Assembly (NCBI GenBank): GCA_963575745.1
Contig: CAUYUJ010000148.1
Location: forward strand, 235,501-299,500
Reading direction: 5' to 3'
From: Prorocentrum cordatum
Lineage: Eukaryota > Sar > Dinophyceae > Prorocentrales > Prorocentraceae
Length of the DNA: 64,000 nucleotides
Part shown: positions 53,901 through 64,000 of the stretch, piece by piece
Position numbering within the stretch: position 1 is the first letter of the stretch
How the letters are laid out: the number at the start of each line of letters is the position of its first letter
Notes under the pieces: model-generated
Databases searched by the model: none
Seen by the model: only the letters and a program-made list of their open reading frames with translations
Told to the model about the DNA's origin: nothing
Translations under genes and position numbers: made by a program

Positions 53901-54200
53901 GGGACACCAGCGGGACACCGGCGAGACACTGCGGGCCACCGGCCCCCGGAAAGGAATCATTTGGTCGGGCCGCGCTCCAGCCGGAGGCGGGGCACAGGCG
54001 GGACACCGCGGGCCACTTGCCCCCGGAAGGGAACCATTTGGTCCGGCAGCGCCTCAGCCGGGGGAGACTTTCTTCTCGCCCGCCCACGCAGCTTCGCCTC
54101 GTCCGCACGCACGGCACGCACGAACACGAAACCGAAACCGATTTCCTGGTAGGGGGGCTCTCCGTTCCACTTCGATCTCACCCCCTCACCTCCGATATAT
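52504..54200 (+). mobile_element. Satellite-carrying element, copy C, with an expanded CAT core
   Basis: Starts CCTATACGACCACCCTTCGG GTGATAAGGAGGTT, as copies A and B, and ends with the same 3' module (CACGCAGCTTCGCCTCGTCC ... CCGATATAT). The left core (52555-52800) is the CGATCTCACT satellite of A and B. The middle is (CAT)n interrupted by CATCGGGACACCATCATC, i.e. the GGGACACCA unit of A and B embedded in CAT repeats, with a (CATCAG)n run at 53690-53830. The right core has GGGACACC again and GAATCATTTGGTCGG, like GAATCATTTGTCTTG of A and B. Open frames across it (His/Gln/Ser or Asp/Met) are artefacts. Confidence 0.8.
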
Positions 54201-54560
54201 ATATATATATATATATACAAGTGGCACGTGTGTGCCCAGGCTCATACAAAAAACTGAAGGGGCGTTTGAAGCAGGAGTGAAATGCAACATCGAAGTCGCA
54301 CTCGAGCGCAAGAGGGGTTGCCACACCTTGCGATGTGTGTACCAGGGCCCCCCAGGAAGCCTCAGGAGGCCCGACTTGGATACCAGAAGAGGCTCCAGGG
54401 GGCCCCAGGATTGTGAGTGTTGTGCGTGTGTGTGTGTGTGATGTATGCTTTGTGTGGTGCGTGCTTTTTGTGTGTTGTAGGTGTTGTGTGTGTGTATGTG
54501 TGTGTGTTATGTTTGTCTAGCGTGTGATATGTTGGGTGTGATTTGTGTCTCTGTGTGCAT
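54201..54560. repeat. AT and TG microsatellites
   Basis: (TA)n at 54196-54222 and GTGTGT words at 54420-54550. No gene. Confidence 0.7.
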
Positions 54561-54569
54561 GTAGTTCTG

Positions 54570-54812
54570 AAGCCCCAGGAGGCCCCAGAAGGCCCCAGGC
54601 GGCCTCAGGAGGCCCCAGGAGACCCCAGGAGGCTTCAGGAGGCCCCAAGAGGCTCCAGGCGGCCGCAGGAGGCCCCAGGAGGCCCCAGGAGGTTTCAGGA
54701 CACCCCCAGGAGGCTCCGAGGCGGGGTCTGGGGTGCCAGAAGGTTCAGAAAGCCCCAGGAGGCCCCAGGAGGTTCCAGGAGGCCCCCAGGAGGCTCCGAG
54801 GCGGGGTCTGGG
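54570..54812 (+). repeat. CCCCAGGAGGC minisatellite variant
   Basis: GGCCCCAGGAGGCCCC units, an AGG variant of the CCAAGAGGCC family. GGCTCCGAGGCGGGGTCTGG recurs at 54713 and 54790. Confidence 0.8.
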
Positions 54813-55439
54813 GCTCGATTTTGGAAGTATTTTTCAAGCGAAACCGCCATTCCCTGAGAATCGGGATCACAATTATTGAAATTACCATGTCTGTTTGAAG
54901 GCTTTATGTTAAAATGTTGAAATTCCCATGTGTTTTTGGACCCTGACGTCACGATCTGCGTGAGGGGTGCCACCGATTTTCAGAATTTCGAGGATGTCCC
55001 GAGCGAAACGCCCAGAAAAATCGCGGACGCCACAAGGGGCCACGCGGAGGTCGGAGCCATGCGCACCCAGGTCGCGATCGAGAAGAGTTCTGTAATTTGC
55101 TATGTGCCCTCAGTGAGTAGACACCGCTGCAACAACTGCCTTGAAGAGGGGCAGGGAGAGGATCGGAGTAAGCCCAAAGGAGCCCACAGCCCAGAATTCC
55201 GCGCGCTCCCGGGCGCTGCTGGGGTTTGTCGCGTGTCCCTGCGTGACCATTTCGGATGCAGGAGGGCACCCAGACGGGCCAAGAAGGCCACAAGAGAGCC
55301 GCCAAGACGGCCCAAGTGCCCCGAGTCGCCCGAAGACCACTCCAAGACACCCGAGATGGCCTCCAGGCAGCTAGAGGGCCCCCAAGACAGCCTAAGGAAT
55401 AAGGATGAGGGGGAGGGGGGCGGAGCCGTTGATCAAACA
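54813..55439. other. No recognised gene; minisatellite end
   Basis: 55270-55390 carries degenerate CCAAGA..GGCC units (plus). The rest shows nothing recognised. Confidence 0.4.
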
Positions 55440-55440
55440 C

Positions 55441-55483
<43 letters not shown>

Positions 55484-55657
55484 ATACACGCATGTCTAAC
55501 TATTGATATGTGGATGCGCTTTCTGGCCCATATAATCATCATACACACAGATATATACATACATATATACATATATATGTGCATATGTGTATATACAAAA
55601 CGTAGACGTCTGTGTATAAGAACCACGCGCGCGTTTCGCGCGCTCTTAGGTTCTAGC
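55440..55657 (+). repeat. TATA tracts followed by a CGCGCG hairpin
   Basis: (AT)n at 55444-55482 and 55545-55600. At 55618-55655, AGAACCACGCGCGCG-TTT-CGCGCGCTCTTAGGTTCT forms a near-perfect stem. Sister to 50351-50478. Confidence 0.8.
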
Positions 55658-56225
55658 GCAATGCAAAGCAACCACACCAAATCGGATGAGGATGGACATC
55701 ATTCCGCAAGGGTCACAGGTTGAGAGCGTAACTCCTGGTGGATGCTTCTAGAGTCGCTCATTGGCTCCAGGAAGTCGCGCAAGGCATCCAAGAGGAAGAC
55801 TCAGGGCAGCCTAAGAGGGGATGCCCGAGAACCTCTAAGCGCCTGACAAAACCATGCTGGGAATTTTTGGGGATGATGCATTGGAGGGATGCTATTGGAG
55901 GGCTCTTGGGGTTTTTGGGGGGTGGGGCATCTCTGGTTTTTGTTGGGGGTCGCCTGGTGCCCTCTTGGAACCTTTTGGGGAATGCTTCGGGCGCCTCCCC
56001 GGGGCTCTTGGCATCCGGGCCGGACATGTCGGTTTGGATCCCCGCTATTGCCCCTGCCTGGGGGCCGTCTTGAGGGCCTATTGGGCCGTCGTGGCGGCAT
56101 CTGGGAGCCGCATTGGCGCTCTCTTGCGTCGTGTTCGGGCAGTCGCGGGGCCCTCTTGGGCTGTCTTGGTGCTGCCTTGGGGACCTCTTGGGCAGGCGTG
56201 CAGAGTTGGGAAGCCGAAACAGCAT
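55658..56225 (-). repeat. CCAAGAGGCC minisatellite, minus orientation
   Basis: GGGGCCTCTTGG / TTGGGGACCTCTTGGG words from about 55880. Same family, opposite strand to 19-22 kb. Confidence 0.65.
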
Positions 56226-57470
56226 GAGGGAGGCGGGGAAAGGAAGGCGTGAAGGAAAGACGAGGGGGACGAGGAGGGAAAATGACGCAACGTGGAGGAG
56301 GCAGGCGGAGAGGAAGGAAAAGGATGTGAAACGGGAGACGCAAGAGAACCGAGGACAGGAGAGAGAACAAGGAACACCGACAGCGAGTGATGGTGTTGAA
56401 AATTGGAACACACTCTGGGGCACGCACGCCGAAGCCTGGGACGAGAGGAAGCAAGGGGGGGGGAGTGGGAGGGGAAAAGGAGGTCGTGGCACGGGAGACG
56501 TAGGAGAACCAAGAGCAAGGCAGAGATCCTGGATAGCGAACAGCGAGGGGTGGGGGAGACGGGAACGCAGGAGGGAGGCGGAGAGACGAAGGCGTGAAGG
56601 ATAGACGAGGAAGAGGGAGGAGGGAAAATGACGCGGCGGGAAGGAGGAGAAGAGAAGAGAAAAGAGGTAGATGAGGAACGGGAGGCGCAGGACGACCAAG
56701 AGCAAGAACAAAAATATCAAGGAGAACGGACAACGAGGGATGGGGAAAACGGGAACGCACTCGGGGGGACGCCAAAGCCTGGGACAGGAGGATACAAAGG
56801 GGTGAAGGACCTTGAACCAAAAATGAAGAACATCCTTATGTGTTCAAGCTGAGCCTCCTATCACTGAGTGAGGCGGATGCTGGGTGAGGGCGGCGGAGGG
56901 AGGAAGGAGTGAAGGAGAGATGAGGATGAGGGAGGGGGGAGACCAAAACGCATGAGGAAGGCGGGTAGAAGAAGCCGTGATGGAGAGACGAGGCGGAGAA
57001 AAGATGGACAAGGACGCAGCGGGGAGGAAGGAGAAGGATGTGGTACGTCGTACGTGAGGCGCAAGAAACTCAAGAGCAGGAGAGAGAGCAAAGAGAACGG
57101 ACGAGGGATGGGGGAGTCGGAAACGCATTCGGGGCACGCAGAAACCTGGGACAGGATGGAACGGATGGGGGCGGCGACATTGAAAACAAAAGATTTGAGG
57201 GAATTTCCGTTTTTTTCAGGTTGGCTCCGGGGGGGGGCACCAAGAGCACCCAAGATCGCCCAAAGTGGCCTCCACGAGTCCCCCAAGAGCTACGGGTAAG
57301 CCCTCTAGGGGTCTAACTCATTGAACGACCAGTCGTTAAGGAGAAACGCGGAGGAGGGAAGAAATAAACTGACTCGGCGGGGAGAAGGGAAGGGGAGAGG
57401 AGACAGGACGTAGAACGGGTGACGCAGGAGAACCAAGATCAAGGGAGAGATCCGGGAGAACGAGCAACGC
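56226..57470 (+). repeat. Purine-rich degenerate tract
   Basis: GGAGGCGGAGAGAAGGAA, GGGAGACGCAGGAGAACCAA and GAACGCA..CGGGG words recur every ~180-250 bp (near 56335-56410, 56500-56580, 56680-56770, 57050-57140, 57415-57500), so it looks like an old tandem repeat. Minus frames (Pro/Ser/Leu-rich) are artefacts. Confidence 0.55.
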
Positions 57471-58800
57471 GGGGTGGGGGAGACGGAAACGCATGGGTCC
57501 CCTGGGGAGCCTCGGCGACATCGTATATGAGGGTCTCTTGGGGTGTCTTCTTGGGGGCTTCTGGGGGTGCCTCTTGGGGGGACCTTGGATGGTTGGGTCC
57601 GTCCCCTGACAATTTGCTTCTGGAGGGTCTCTTGGGAACTCCAGGGAGGTTCTCTTCGAGCGTTTCTGGGACCTGTTGGGCCATGATGGGGGCACCTCAA
57701 GCTCGAAGACGATCGCCTTTCCTCTCTGGAAGCTTCGGAATGGCAATGCGTGCCTCAGGGCGTCTGGGGAGAGGGCTCTGGGGGGTCTCTTGGGGCGTCC
57801 TGTTCCTGGGAGCCTATTGGGGGCCTCTTGGGGGCTTTTTGGGTGGGTCCTGAGGCCGCCTGGGGGCGTGTCTTGGGGCCGGAAGGTTGCAATATCCGTT
57901 CGGCTAGCCCCTCTGGGCCCCCTCGTGGGGCCGTACTGTTGCCTTCATGGGCTGTCTTGGGGCCTCCAGGGCCTTTTTGGGGCCCTCTTGGGCCGTCTAG
58001 GAGCTCTGTAGGGAACCTCTTAGGCCGTCTTGGAGCGATCTTGGAGGCCTCGCAGGCCGTCTTGGACGCTTTGAAAGCTCAAGGGGCGAATCTGCTAAAA
58101 CTACACCTCTTCCAACCAGGAATGGCGCCATGTTTGGCCCCTTGCGGCCCTCTTGGGCGGCCTCTTTGGGGTCTCTTCGGGACTCCTGGGGGCATATTCG
58201 GAGCTACTGGGGGCCTCTGGGTGGCTTTCGGGGTGCTTCCTGGAGCCTCCTGGGAGCGTCTTGGGGCCGACCACGTCGGGCCCCCCTCTTGGGACCGCCC
58301 TGGGGCCTTCAGGGTCTGTCTTGGGGGCCTCTTGGGCCTGGAGCTCTCTTGGGCCGTCTTCGAGCCCTGTAACGAGTCTCTTGGGCAGTCTTGGGGCGAT
58401 CTTGGAGGCTTCGCGGGCCGCCTTGGATGCTCTCCAGAGACGGATCATCTGAAAATTTGTATGTTTCCGAAGGGAATGGGGCCATCTTTGCCTCTTGAGG
58501 CCCTCTTGTGGGGCCTCGTGGGGCTTCCTGGCGGCCACCTCGAGGCCTCTTGGGGGCTTGTTGGGGGGTTCCTGGGGCCTCCTGGGAGCGTCTTGGGTCC
58601 AAAAGCTTGAAATATCCATTCGAGCACCGCGTCGGGGCCCTCTTGGGGCCGCCCTGGGCTGTCTTGGAGGCCTCTTGGGCATTCTTGTGGCTCTCTTGGG
58701 CCGTCTTGCTGGGGCGTCTTCGAACGATATTTTGACGACCTCAGGCCGCCTGGGAACAATTTGAAAGCCTGCCGCACCCGAGATGGCCAAGAGCCTCTCA
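57471..58800 (-). repeat. CCAAGAGGCC minisatellite, minus orientation, 1.3 kb
   Basis: TTGGGGGCCTCTTGG-type units. Insert segments such as GGAATGG(C/G)GCCATGTTTG near 58120 and GGAATGGGGCCATCTTTG near 58475 show a larger period of about 350 bp. CTTGGGGCCGGAAGGTTGCA (57870) and CTTGGGTCCAAAAGCTTGAA (58590) are a second marker. Confidence 0.8.
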
Positions 58801-59737
58801 GGGAAGGGACGAGATGCCGGGTACTGAAATCATGGCTTTCTGGGGACGCCGGACCCCCTACACATTTTTCATTCATATTATTAATAGTGTGTGTATAAGT
58901 GTATGTATCACAAATGTGACGACATTCCGTTGAGGCTAGGCCCAACCAGTCGCACGAACTGTAGATTTATTATACGATAGTTTAGATACATCGGTTAGGT
59001 CGATCTGCATTCGTCATACCACCAGTGCAAGAACGGCCACCCTCGAATCGATACATCGGATCGGTCCGCATCGAAACGGGCCACGTCGGCATGGAATCGG
59101 ACTCGAATCGAATCGGCCGCGCCAAGAGGCACAGCACCGCAACGCAAACGTCGCGCTACATCAAGTCATCGACTATCGGAATCGACTTGGATCGGACCGG
59201 CCGGAATAGATTATCGAATCGGATCAGTCGAATCGAAGTGGCGCTGCCGATGTGCAAGTCTTCCTAATCAGCTTCTTGACGAGGTACGTCGAGGGGTAAG
59301 GCAACGAAAATCCCCGACTTCGTGAAACTTTCGACTGGGCCCGAACGCTGGACCCAACTTGGGACTGCACGATGGGGCGACGTCCATCCTCGACGGGGAT
59401 GCGTACGAACAGCCCCCCTGGGCGTGTATCCCGAGTTCCGCTCCCCGTCCGAATGGTCAGTCTGCCGCTCGTTGAGAGAGGGGGAGTCTCGAGGATCGGG
59501 GGCGAGAAGCCACCTGCGAAGAGAAAACCGCCTCGTGATCTCTCAAGACTTGGATCCCCAGAGGTCTGAATCGCTACCTCTAGACCGATGCTCCTGTCTG
59601 AGTCGTCCTGTTATAATGCTCCCAAGGCCTGGTGAGGGCCCGCGGAGGCCGAATAGCCATAAAAACTCTTCGTCGCGATTTCTGCTACGACGCGAGGGGG
59701 TCTGGGTCCTTAGAGCGACCAGAAGCTCCATAGGCGT
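58801..59737. other. No recognised gene
   Basis: ATCGGA/AATCGG words are frequent at 59040-59240 (similar words at 10550-10710 and 59930-60050), a diffuse low-complexity feature. No domain recognised. Confidence 0.4.
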
Positions 59738-59800
59738 AATTTCTCTGAGGTCCGCGCGGATTTCTTAGATCGGCGCTGGGGCGCCCAGCGCCGAGGGCGG
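59738..59800 (+). mobile_element. TIR family 2, single-arm remnant
   Basis: TTTCTCTGAGGTCCGCGCGG ATTTCTTAGATCGGCGCTGG GG matches a family-2 arm. No partner arm was found nearby. Confidence 0.6.
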
Positions 59801-60697
59801 CGCCGCAGGAGCCGCCCAGGAAGGCCCATTGCCGATCTCAACAAAACTGTCTGGAGTTCGGAAGTTGTATGCCTACACGGTCTGGGGGAGCTGCCAGCCC
59901 AGCAATTATCAGTCCGCATCGAATCGGGAAATCGGATCATACTAGCGCCATGCATTCACCGCGCCGCATCGGATCGCCCGAACATCGACATCGAATGGGA
60001 TCGGGCTGGCCGAAACCGACATCGAATCGGATCGATCGGATCGGAATGGACCCTGCCAGGCCCTGGGGCCCTGGAAACGCAACGGCCGCGTTCTCCATAG
60101 ACGTATACACCCCGAACGTGTCTGCATATGCAAGGGTAACCAGTGTGTCCATGGACGTTTGTGGCCAGAAAGTGACTTGGCTACTTGGCATAGGCTAGAT
60201 GGGCCCCCCCTAGAAGCAGATAGACGTTGCCCTCCAGTGGGGGGGCAAGGGGGGAGGCTTCCTGCGCCCGCCCGCGCAGCGTTCTGCACGAACCTGGACG
60301 GGTTTGCGAGGAGCAGGTCGCCGGGGCCCGCCTCGCCAGGGTCCTGCCCTTTCCGCTTGGCCGCTGCTCATCTGGGGGGGGGTACCCGGACCCCCTCGCG
60401 CCAGGCAGGCAGAGGCTACAGCGCACTGGGCAGAGCGTGCACGTGCGCATGAAAGGGCAAGCGCTGCGCCTCACGCATGAGTGCAAAACTCGACACATGC
60501 ATCTTCATCACGTTCGCAGTGCTTAGTTGACGCGCTTCCCTGATGCGCTCCGCTGTTTCTACCTCGATGCACGTCTTGGCTGTCCATGCCCTTCAATACT
60601 CGACTTGTGAGCTCCAGGCCATCCCTTCCGTGCACCCCTCCTGTATGCACGAAGCCCACCGGACGCCGTCTGTCGCGCTCCCGATCGAAGCGTCACC
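59801..60697. other. No recognised gene
   Basis: Nothing recognised beyond AATCGGATCG-type words to 60050. Confidence 0.4.
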
Positions 60698-60952
60698 TTA
60701 GACCCCGTTCCCCTCGTCGGCCCCGCAGCATTTCGGGCACACGAAACAATCCATGGACTGCGTGTGCGACACATTGAAGAAAAACAAACCGTGATGACAA
60801 CGTGAGGGTGTTCGAGCAGACAGAGCCCGCACATCTCTTGCATGTTCGTAAACCCTCTGCGCAGCACACTCTGTCCATCCATCGTTGACATGCCTGCAGC
60901 AGTGCTCCAGATCGCAGAACCACAGAGATGAGATCTGCCCTCGAAGTTGCAT
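60698..60952 (-). other. Cysteine-rich open frame, unassigned
   Basis: The minus frame includes LWFCDLEHCCRHVNDGWTEC and SMDCFVCPKCCGADEGNG, two Cys clusters spaced like zinc ligands. A neighbouring frame over the same DNA also gives a Cys-rich reading (MCGLCLLEHPHVVITVC), so composition alone may explain it. No family recognised. Confidence 0.2.
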
Positions 60953-61349
60953 TCCTGCGTTCTGGCTGCTCTAGTGCGAGGCTGGGCTGTATCCATAAAC
61001 ACTGCCTGGGGGGATCGATCTTCGGGGCTCGGCAGACTGTGAATATGGACCATCCTCGGCCCATGGGGGTCGAAAGACATCCCCATACCTACCGCCTGCT
61101 AGGGCCCTCGAAGCTGATCCGCCTGGCGGTGCTTATGGATGAAACCCAGCCTCGGATCGGGTCTTCCCCGCGGCGGTCCTCAAATCTCCACGAAGGCATG
61201 CCGCATTCCACAGCCCAGTCCTGTCCCCCCCAGACGGCCATCGAAATTTCTGATCAGCTGCTGGCGGAACAGCTCCAAGCTGGTGCCTTCGTGCCCCCCC
61301 CCCCGAGGCTTGCAACGCATGAAGCAAAGCCGTAGAATGTGAAGCTGAT
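60953..61349. other. No recognised gene
   Basis: Nothing recognised. Confidence 0.35.
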
Positions 61350-61550
61350 GGTGACGGCGCTGGTGATGTGAATAGTTCTGACGATGACGACGGCGATGAC
61401 GATGGTGAAAGTGATGGCGGTGGTGGTGGTGATGATGAGGGTGCGGATTGTGATGGCGATTGTGGCAAGCGGAGGATGACGCTGATGATGGCGGTGACGA
61501 TGATGCTACGGCTGATGATGGTGACAGTGCTAGGGATGGTGGTCTAATTG

Positions 61551-61588
<38 letters not shown>

Positions 61589-61770
61589 CTGCTGGTGGTG
61601 GTGATGGTGATGATGGCGATACTGATACTGACGATGAGTATGGTGATGATGGCGAGGATGGTGCCAGTGCCGATGATGAAAGACATGACGATGTTGATGC
61701 TGATGACGATGGTGGTGATTGTGAGCAATGTGACGATGGTGATGGAAATTATGACGACACCACACGAATG
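61350..61770 (+). repeat. (GAT/GGT)n tract
   Basis: GATGATGATG runs (pure at 61551-61588) in degenerate GAYGGTGATG. On the minus strand this is the CAT repeat type seen in the 53-kb element core. Confidence 0.9.
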
Positions 61771-62422
61771 ATAAGCGCGAACCTGAATGGCACGATAATA
61801 AGAAATAGCGAGAGAGAGGGAGAGAGAGAAAAGAAACGAAAAGAGAAAAGGGAGAGAGACAGAGAGAAAGAGACAGAGAGAGATTTGGACAAGAGATTTG
61901 CTGTCCCGCCACCAACGAAACCTGATATCCGCCGGCAGGCTCTCGCGATAGGTTGGGACGGATACCCTCTCCTTCGCGATTCGCAACGCACATGCCCGCC
62001 CAGAGGGAGTGCGCTGGTAGAGAATTTGTACGCATTCCTGGTCGGAGCCGGGATGGTCCTGAGGATGATAACAGAAAGAGAGGAAGCAAGATAACGAGAG
62101 AGACAGAGACAAAGAACAACGAGAGAGAGAGAGAGAGGGAGACAGAGAGAGAGGGGGGGCGACAATGCGACATAGAGAAAGGGAGAGACAACAAAACAGT
62201 AAACACATCGACGCGATAATTCATGCCACCCTCAGCCAGGAAACCAAGCCGACCGCCCCCCCCCGAGGTGGGGATAGATGCCGTCTCACTCACGCTTCGC
62301 AGAGCACACGCCACTCCCTTGAGAGGGCACGCTGGCTCAAGAACATTATCAGGCACGTTCCCAATCAGGATTCGGAGGATGGTTCAGACGATGGTGGGAA
62401 GACGGAAGAGAGGGGGAGAGAA

Positions 62423-62456
<34 letters not shown>

Positions 62457-62761
62457 AATATATACACGTATATATAAAGAGAGAGAGAGAGAGCGAGATC
62501 TGGACAGAGGAACACCTTCCAACTCCCACCGTGGAAACCTTGATCCGCTGGCCGACCCCCCACACTTCCCCAGGCGGGGTTGAATGCCGTCACCGTCGGG
62601 TCTCGCGACACCCATCCCTTCTTGGAAAGGTTGACACTGGGAGGGCGAAGGGACGCTTTCCCCGTCGGAGATGGGATTCTGACGGTGGTGATGATGCTGC
62701 TGATGTGGAAAGAGAGAGAGAGAGAGAGAGAGAGAAAAAAAAAAAGAAGAGAGAGTGAGAG

Positions 62762-62792
<31 letters not shown>

Positions 62793-62880
62793 AACGAAGA
62801 GAGCGCGAGGGTTGGATACATAGAGAGCAAGAGAGAGAGAGAGAGAAAGAGAAAGAAAAAGAGAGATCGGACAAACAAGC
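61771..62880 (+). repeat. Cluster of (GA)n runs in mixed sequence
   Basis: GAGAGAGA runs at 61806-61885, 62090-62185, 62410-62500, 62705-62795 and 62825-62870. The sequence between shares GGGA..TACCCTCTCC / CGGACAGAGG-type words, and GA runs recur every ~300 bp, so a longer tandem unit is likely. Confidence 0.75.
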
Positions 62881-64000
62881 GGGAGTCCCGTCGACAGCCG
62901 GCCGCCATAGCACGCTTAGCGTTGGTGCCCACCTTTGGGTACGGGGGACGTCGAAACCACCATCCCCCGGGCGCAAAGCGACTGAGGTAAAAGGCCGAGT
63001 GCTGAGCAGGCGATACGCCGCGTCTCTCGGCGCCCGTGGCATGCGAGGCCCAGGTCGGCAAAACCCTGGTCGGCGGCCAGGGGACAAGGGCTGGCCCGAT
63101 GAGCGGCTTGCGGGTCACGGGGCCCCGCAGCCACACCGATGACGCGTGGCCGTGCGGGGGAGCGGGCTGGCGAGAGGGAGGGCCGACGGACTAGGTGGGG
63201 GGCCTCGTGCGGAAATGCACGGACCTCAGAAGGTCGTGCAGCGTTTGAGTGGGTGCCGCTCCATCAGTTGATCAGTTGGCAGAGAGAGACGCGAAGGCGT
63301 TGCGGGCGCGGTGGAGGCGTTGAACGAGAAGCCCTTGCTGGGAAGTAAGGGTGCGGACTTGGTGGGCAAGGGTAGGGAACTGGTGGCACAGAAAGTCGTA
63401 GGACTCCTGTGGATCGGCGGCTTGGCCGTGGGCTGAGCTCGGAGCGTGGCGTGGCCGGCCAGCACCGGTCCTGTTGGCGAAGTGACTGGCGAGGTCGGCG
63501 CGGCAGTCGGTGTGGGCACGGGTTCCGCCTTAGGGCCACCGTAGGGCGGCGCTGTGGGATCCCGCAGGTCGGACGGGGGCACAGTGTCCGCTCCGTCGGG
63601 CCGCTGGGTGCGATTGTACGGCAGGGCCCTGCATCAGCGGTGAAGGCTGTGACTGAGTCGGGGGGAGCTCGAGTCTGGGTGAAAATCGGTCCCCGAGCTC
63701 GACGCCGATCCCGGCCTCTGGGGGCGGGCGGTGGGCAAGGGAGGGTCGGTGCCCTTGTCACGCCCTCGGCCTGAGGGTGGGTGTTTGCTCTGAAGGGAAC
63801 TCGCTGGAGTGGCCGCTCTGTGTCGGCGCTTGTTGTAGTCGCGCCTGTCGGTAGTTTTGGTGGCTACTGGTTCGACCTTAGACAATGTCGTCCAACATTC
63901 GAGCTTGATCCTTACCGCAAGCGTCACTGGGATAACCCGTGTGCTATCAGGTCGCTGGGTCGGCTCGGTTTGGCTTGAGAAAGATGTGGTGGTCGGCCCT
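62881..64000. other. No recognised gene to the window end
   Basis: GC-rich DNA with overlapping open frames on both strands (Gly/Arg-rich on plus, Pro/Thr/Ser-rich on minus) and no domain I can name. Confidence 0.4.

Noticed and set aside
52742-54441. Long His/Gln, Ser/Ala, Asp or Met-rich frames
   Set aside because: They are translations of CAT/CATCAG repeats in all frames.
62881-63990. Pro-rich minus and Gly/Arg-rich plus frames near the window end
   Set aside because: Composition-driven open frames without a motif; it could be part of a gene beyond the edge, but nothing supports that.
1-64000. tRNA, rRNA or SL-RNA genes
   Set aside because: A by-eye scan for a GGTTCGANTCC-type B box and for further leader sequence found no convincing candidate. 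A covariance-model search was not possible, so weak cases may be missed.

Overview
The window is nuclear DNA from a dinoflagellate. The diagnostic signal is on the minus strand at 49266-49302. It is a complete 22-nt dinoflagellate spliced-leader sequence (two late changes) followed directly by a 5'-truncated second leader, the signature of an mRNA that was trans-spliced, reverse-transcribed, re-inserted and trans-spliced again. High GC, very low gene density, trinucleotide arrays (CTC/GGA) hundreds of bases long, and degraded dinoflagellate-type retroelement proteins agree with this. I cannot name the species.

Layout. 0-5.6 kb: AT-rich low-complexity DNA, a terminal-inverted-repeat (TIR) element, then a frame-broken tyrosine-recombinase plus methyltransferase-like retroelement remnant. 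5.6-7.4 kb: a 77-bp tandem array. 7.5-15 kb: no credible gene, several arrays. 15-18.4 kb: two TIR elements with long arms and two head-to-tail satellite-carrying elements. 19.4-22.4 kb: a minisatellite organised into ~1.15-kb higher-order repeats. 22.5-25.9 kb (minus): the most gene-like locus, with an actin-derived segment, a ubiquitin-like domain, an acidic segment, a long unrecognised ORF and RING-type cysteines. 26-39 kb: arrays, small TIR elements, a 32.5-33.1 kb tetranucleotide block, a fresh 439-bp tandem duplication and a 320-bp CTC array. 39.5-42.2 kb: two zinc-ribbon-like tails (minus) and a two-exon helicase C-terminus (plus). 45.6-49.3 kb (minus): a sedolisin (S53 peptidase) remnant, a LINE-type reverse transcriptase and an SL-tagged retrogene, all carrying premature stops. 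49.4-64 kb: minisatellites in both orientations, a third satellite-carrying element, purine-rich and GA/GAT arrays, and no recognised gene.

Functionally this is accessory, retroelement-shaped DNA. Most recognisable coding sequence is broken (frameshifts, in-frame stops). The candidates for live coding are the actin/ubiquitin-like/RING locus and the helicase C-terminus. All homology calls rest on motif recognition by eye, and identities and boundaries are approximate.
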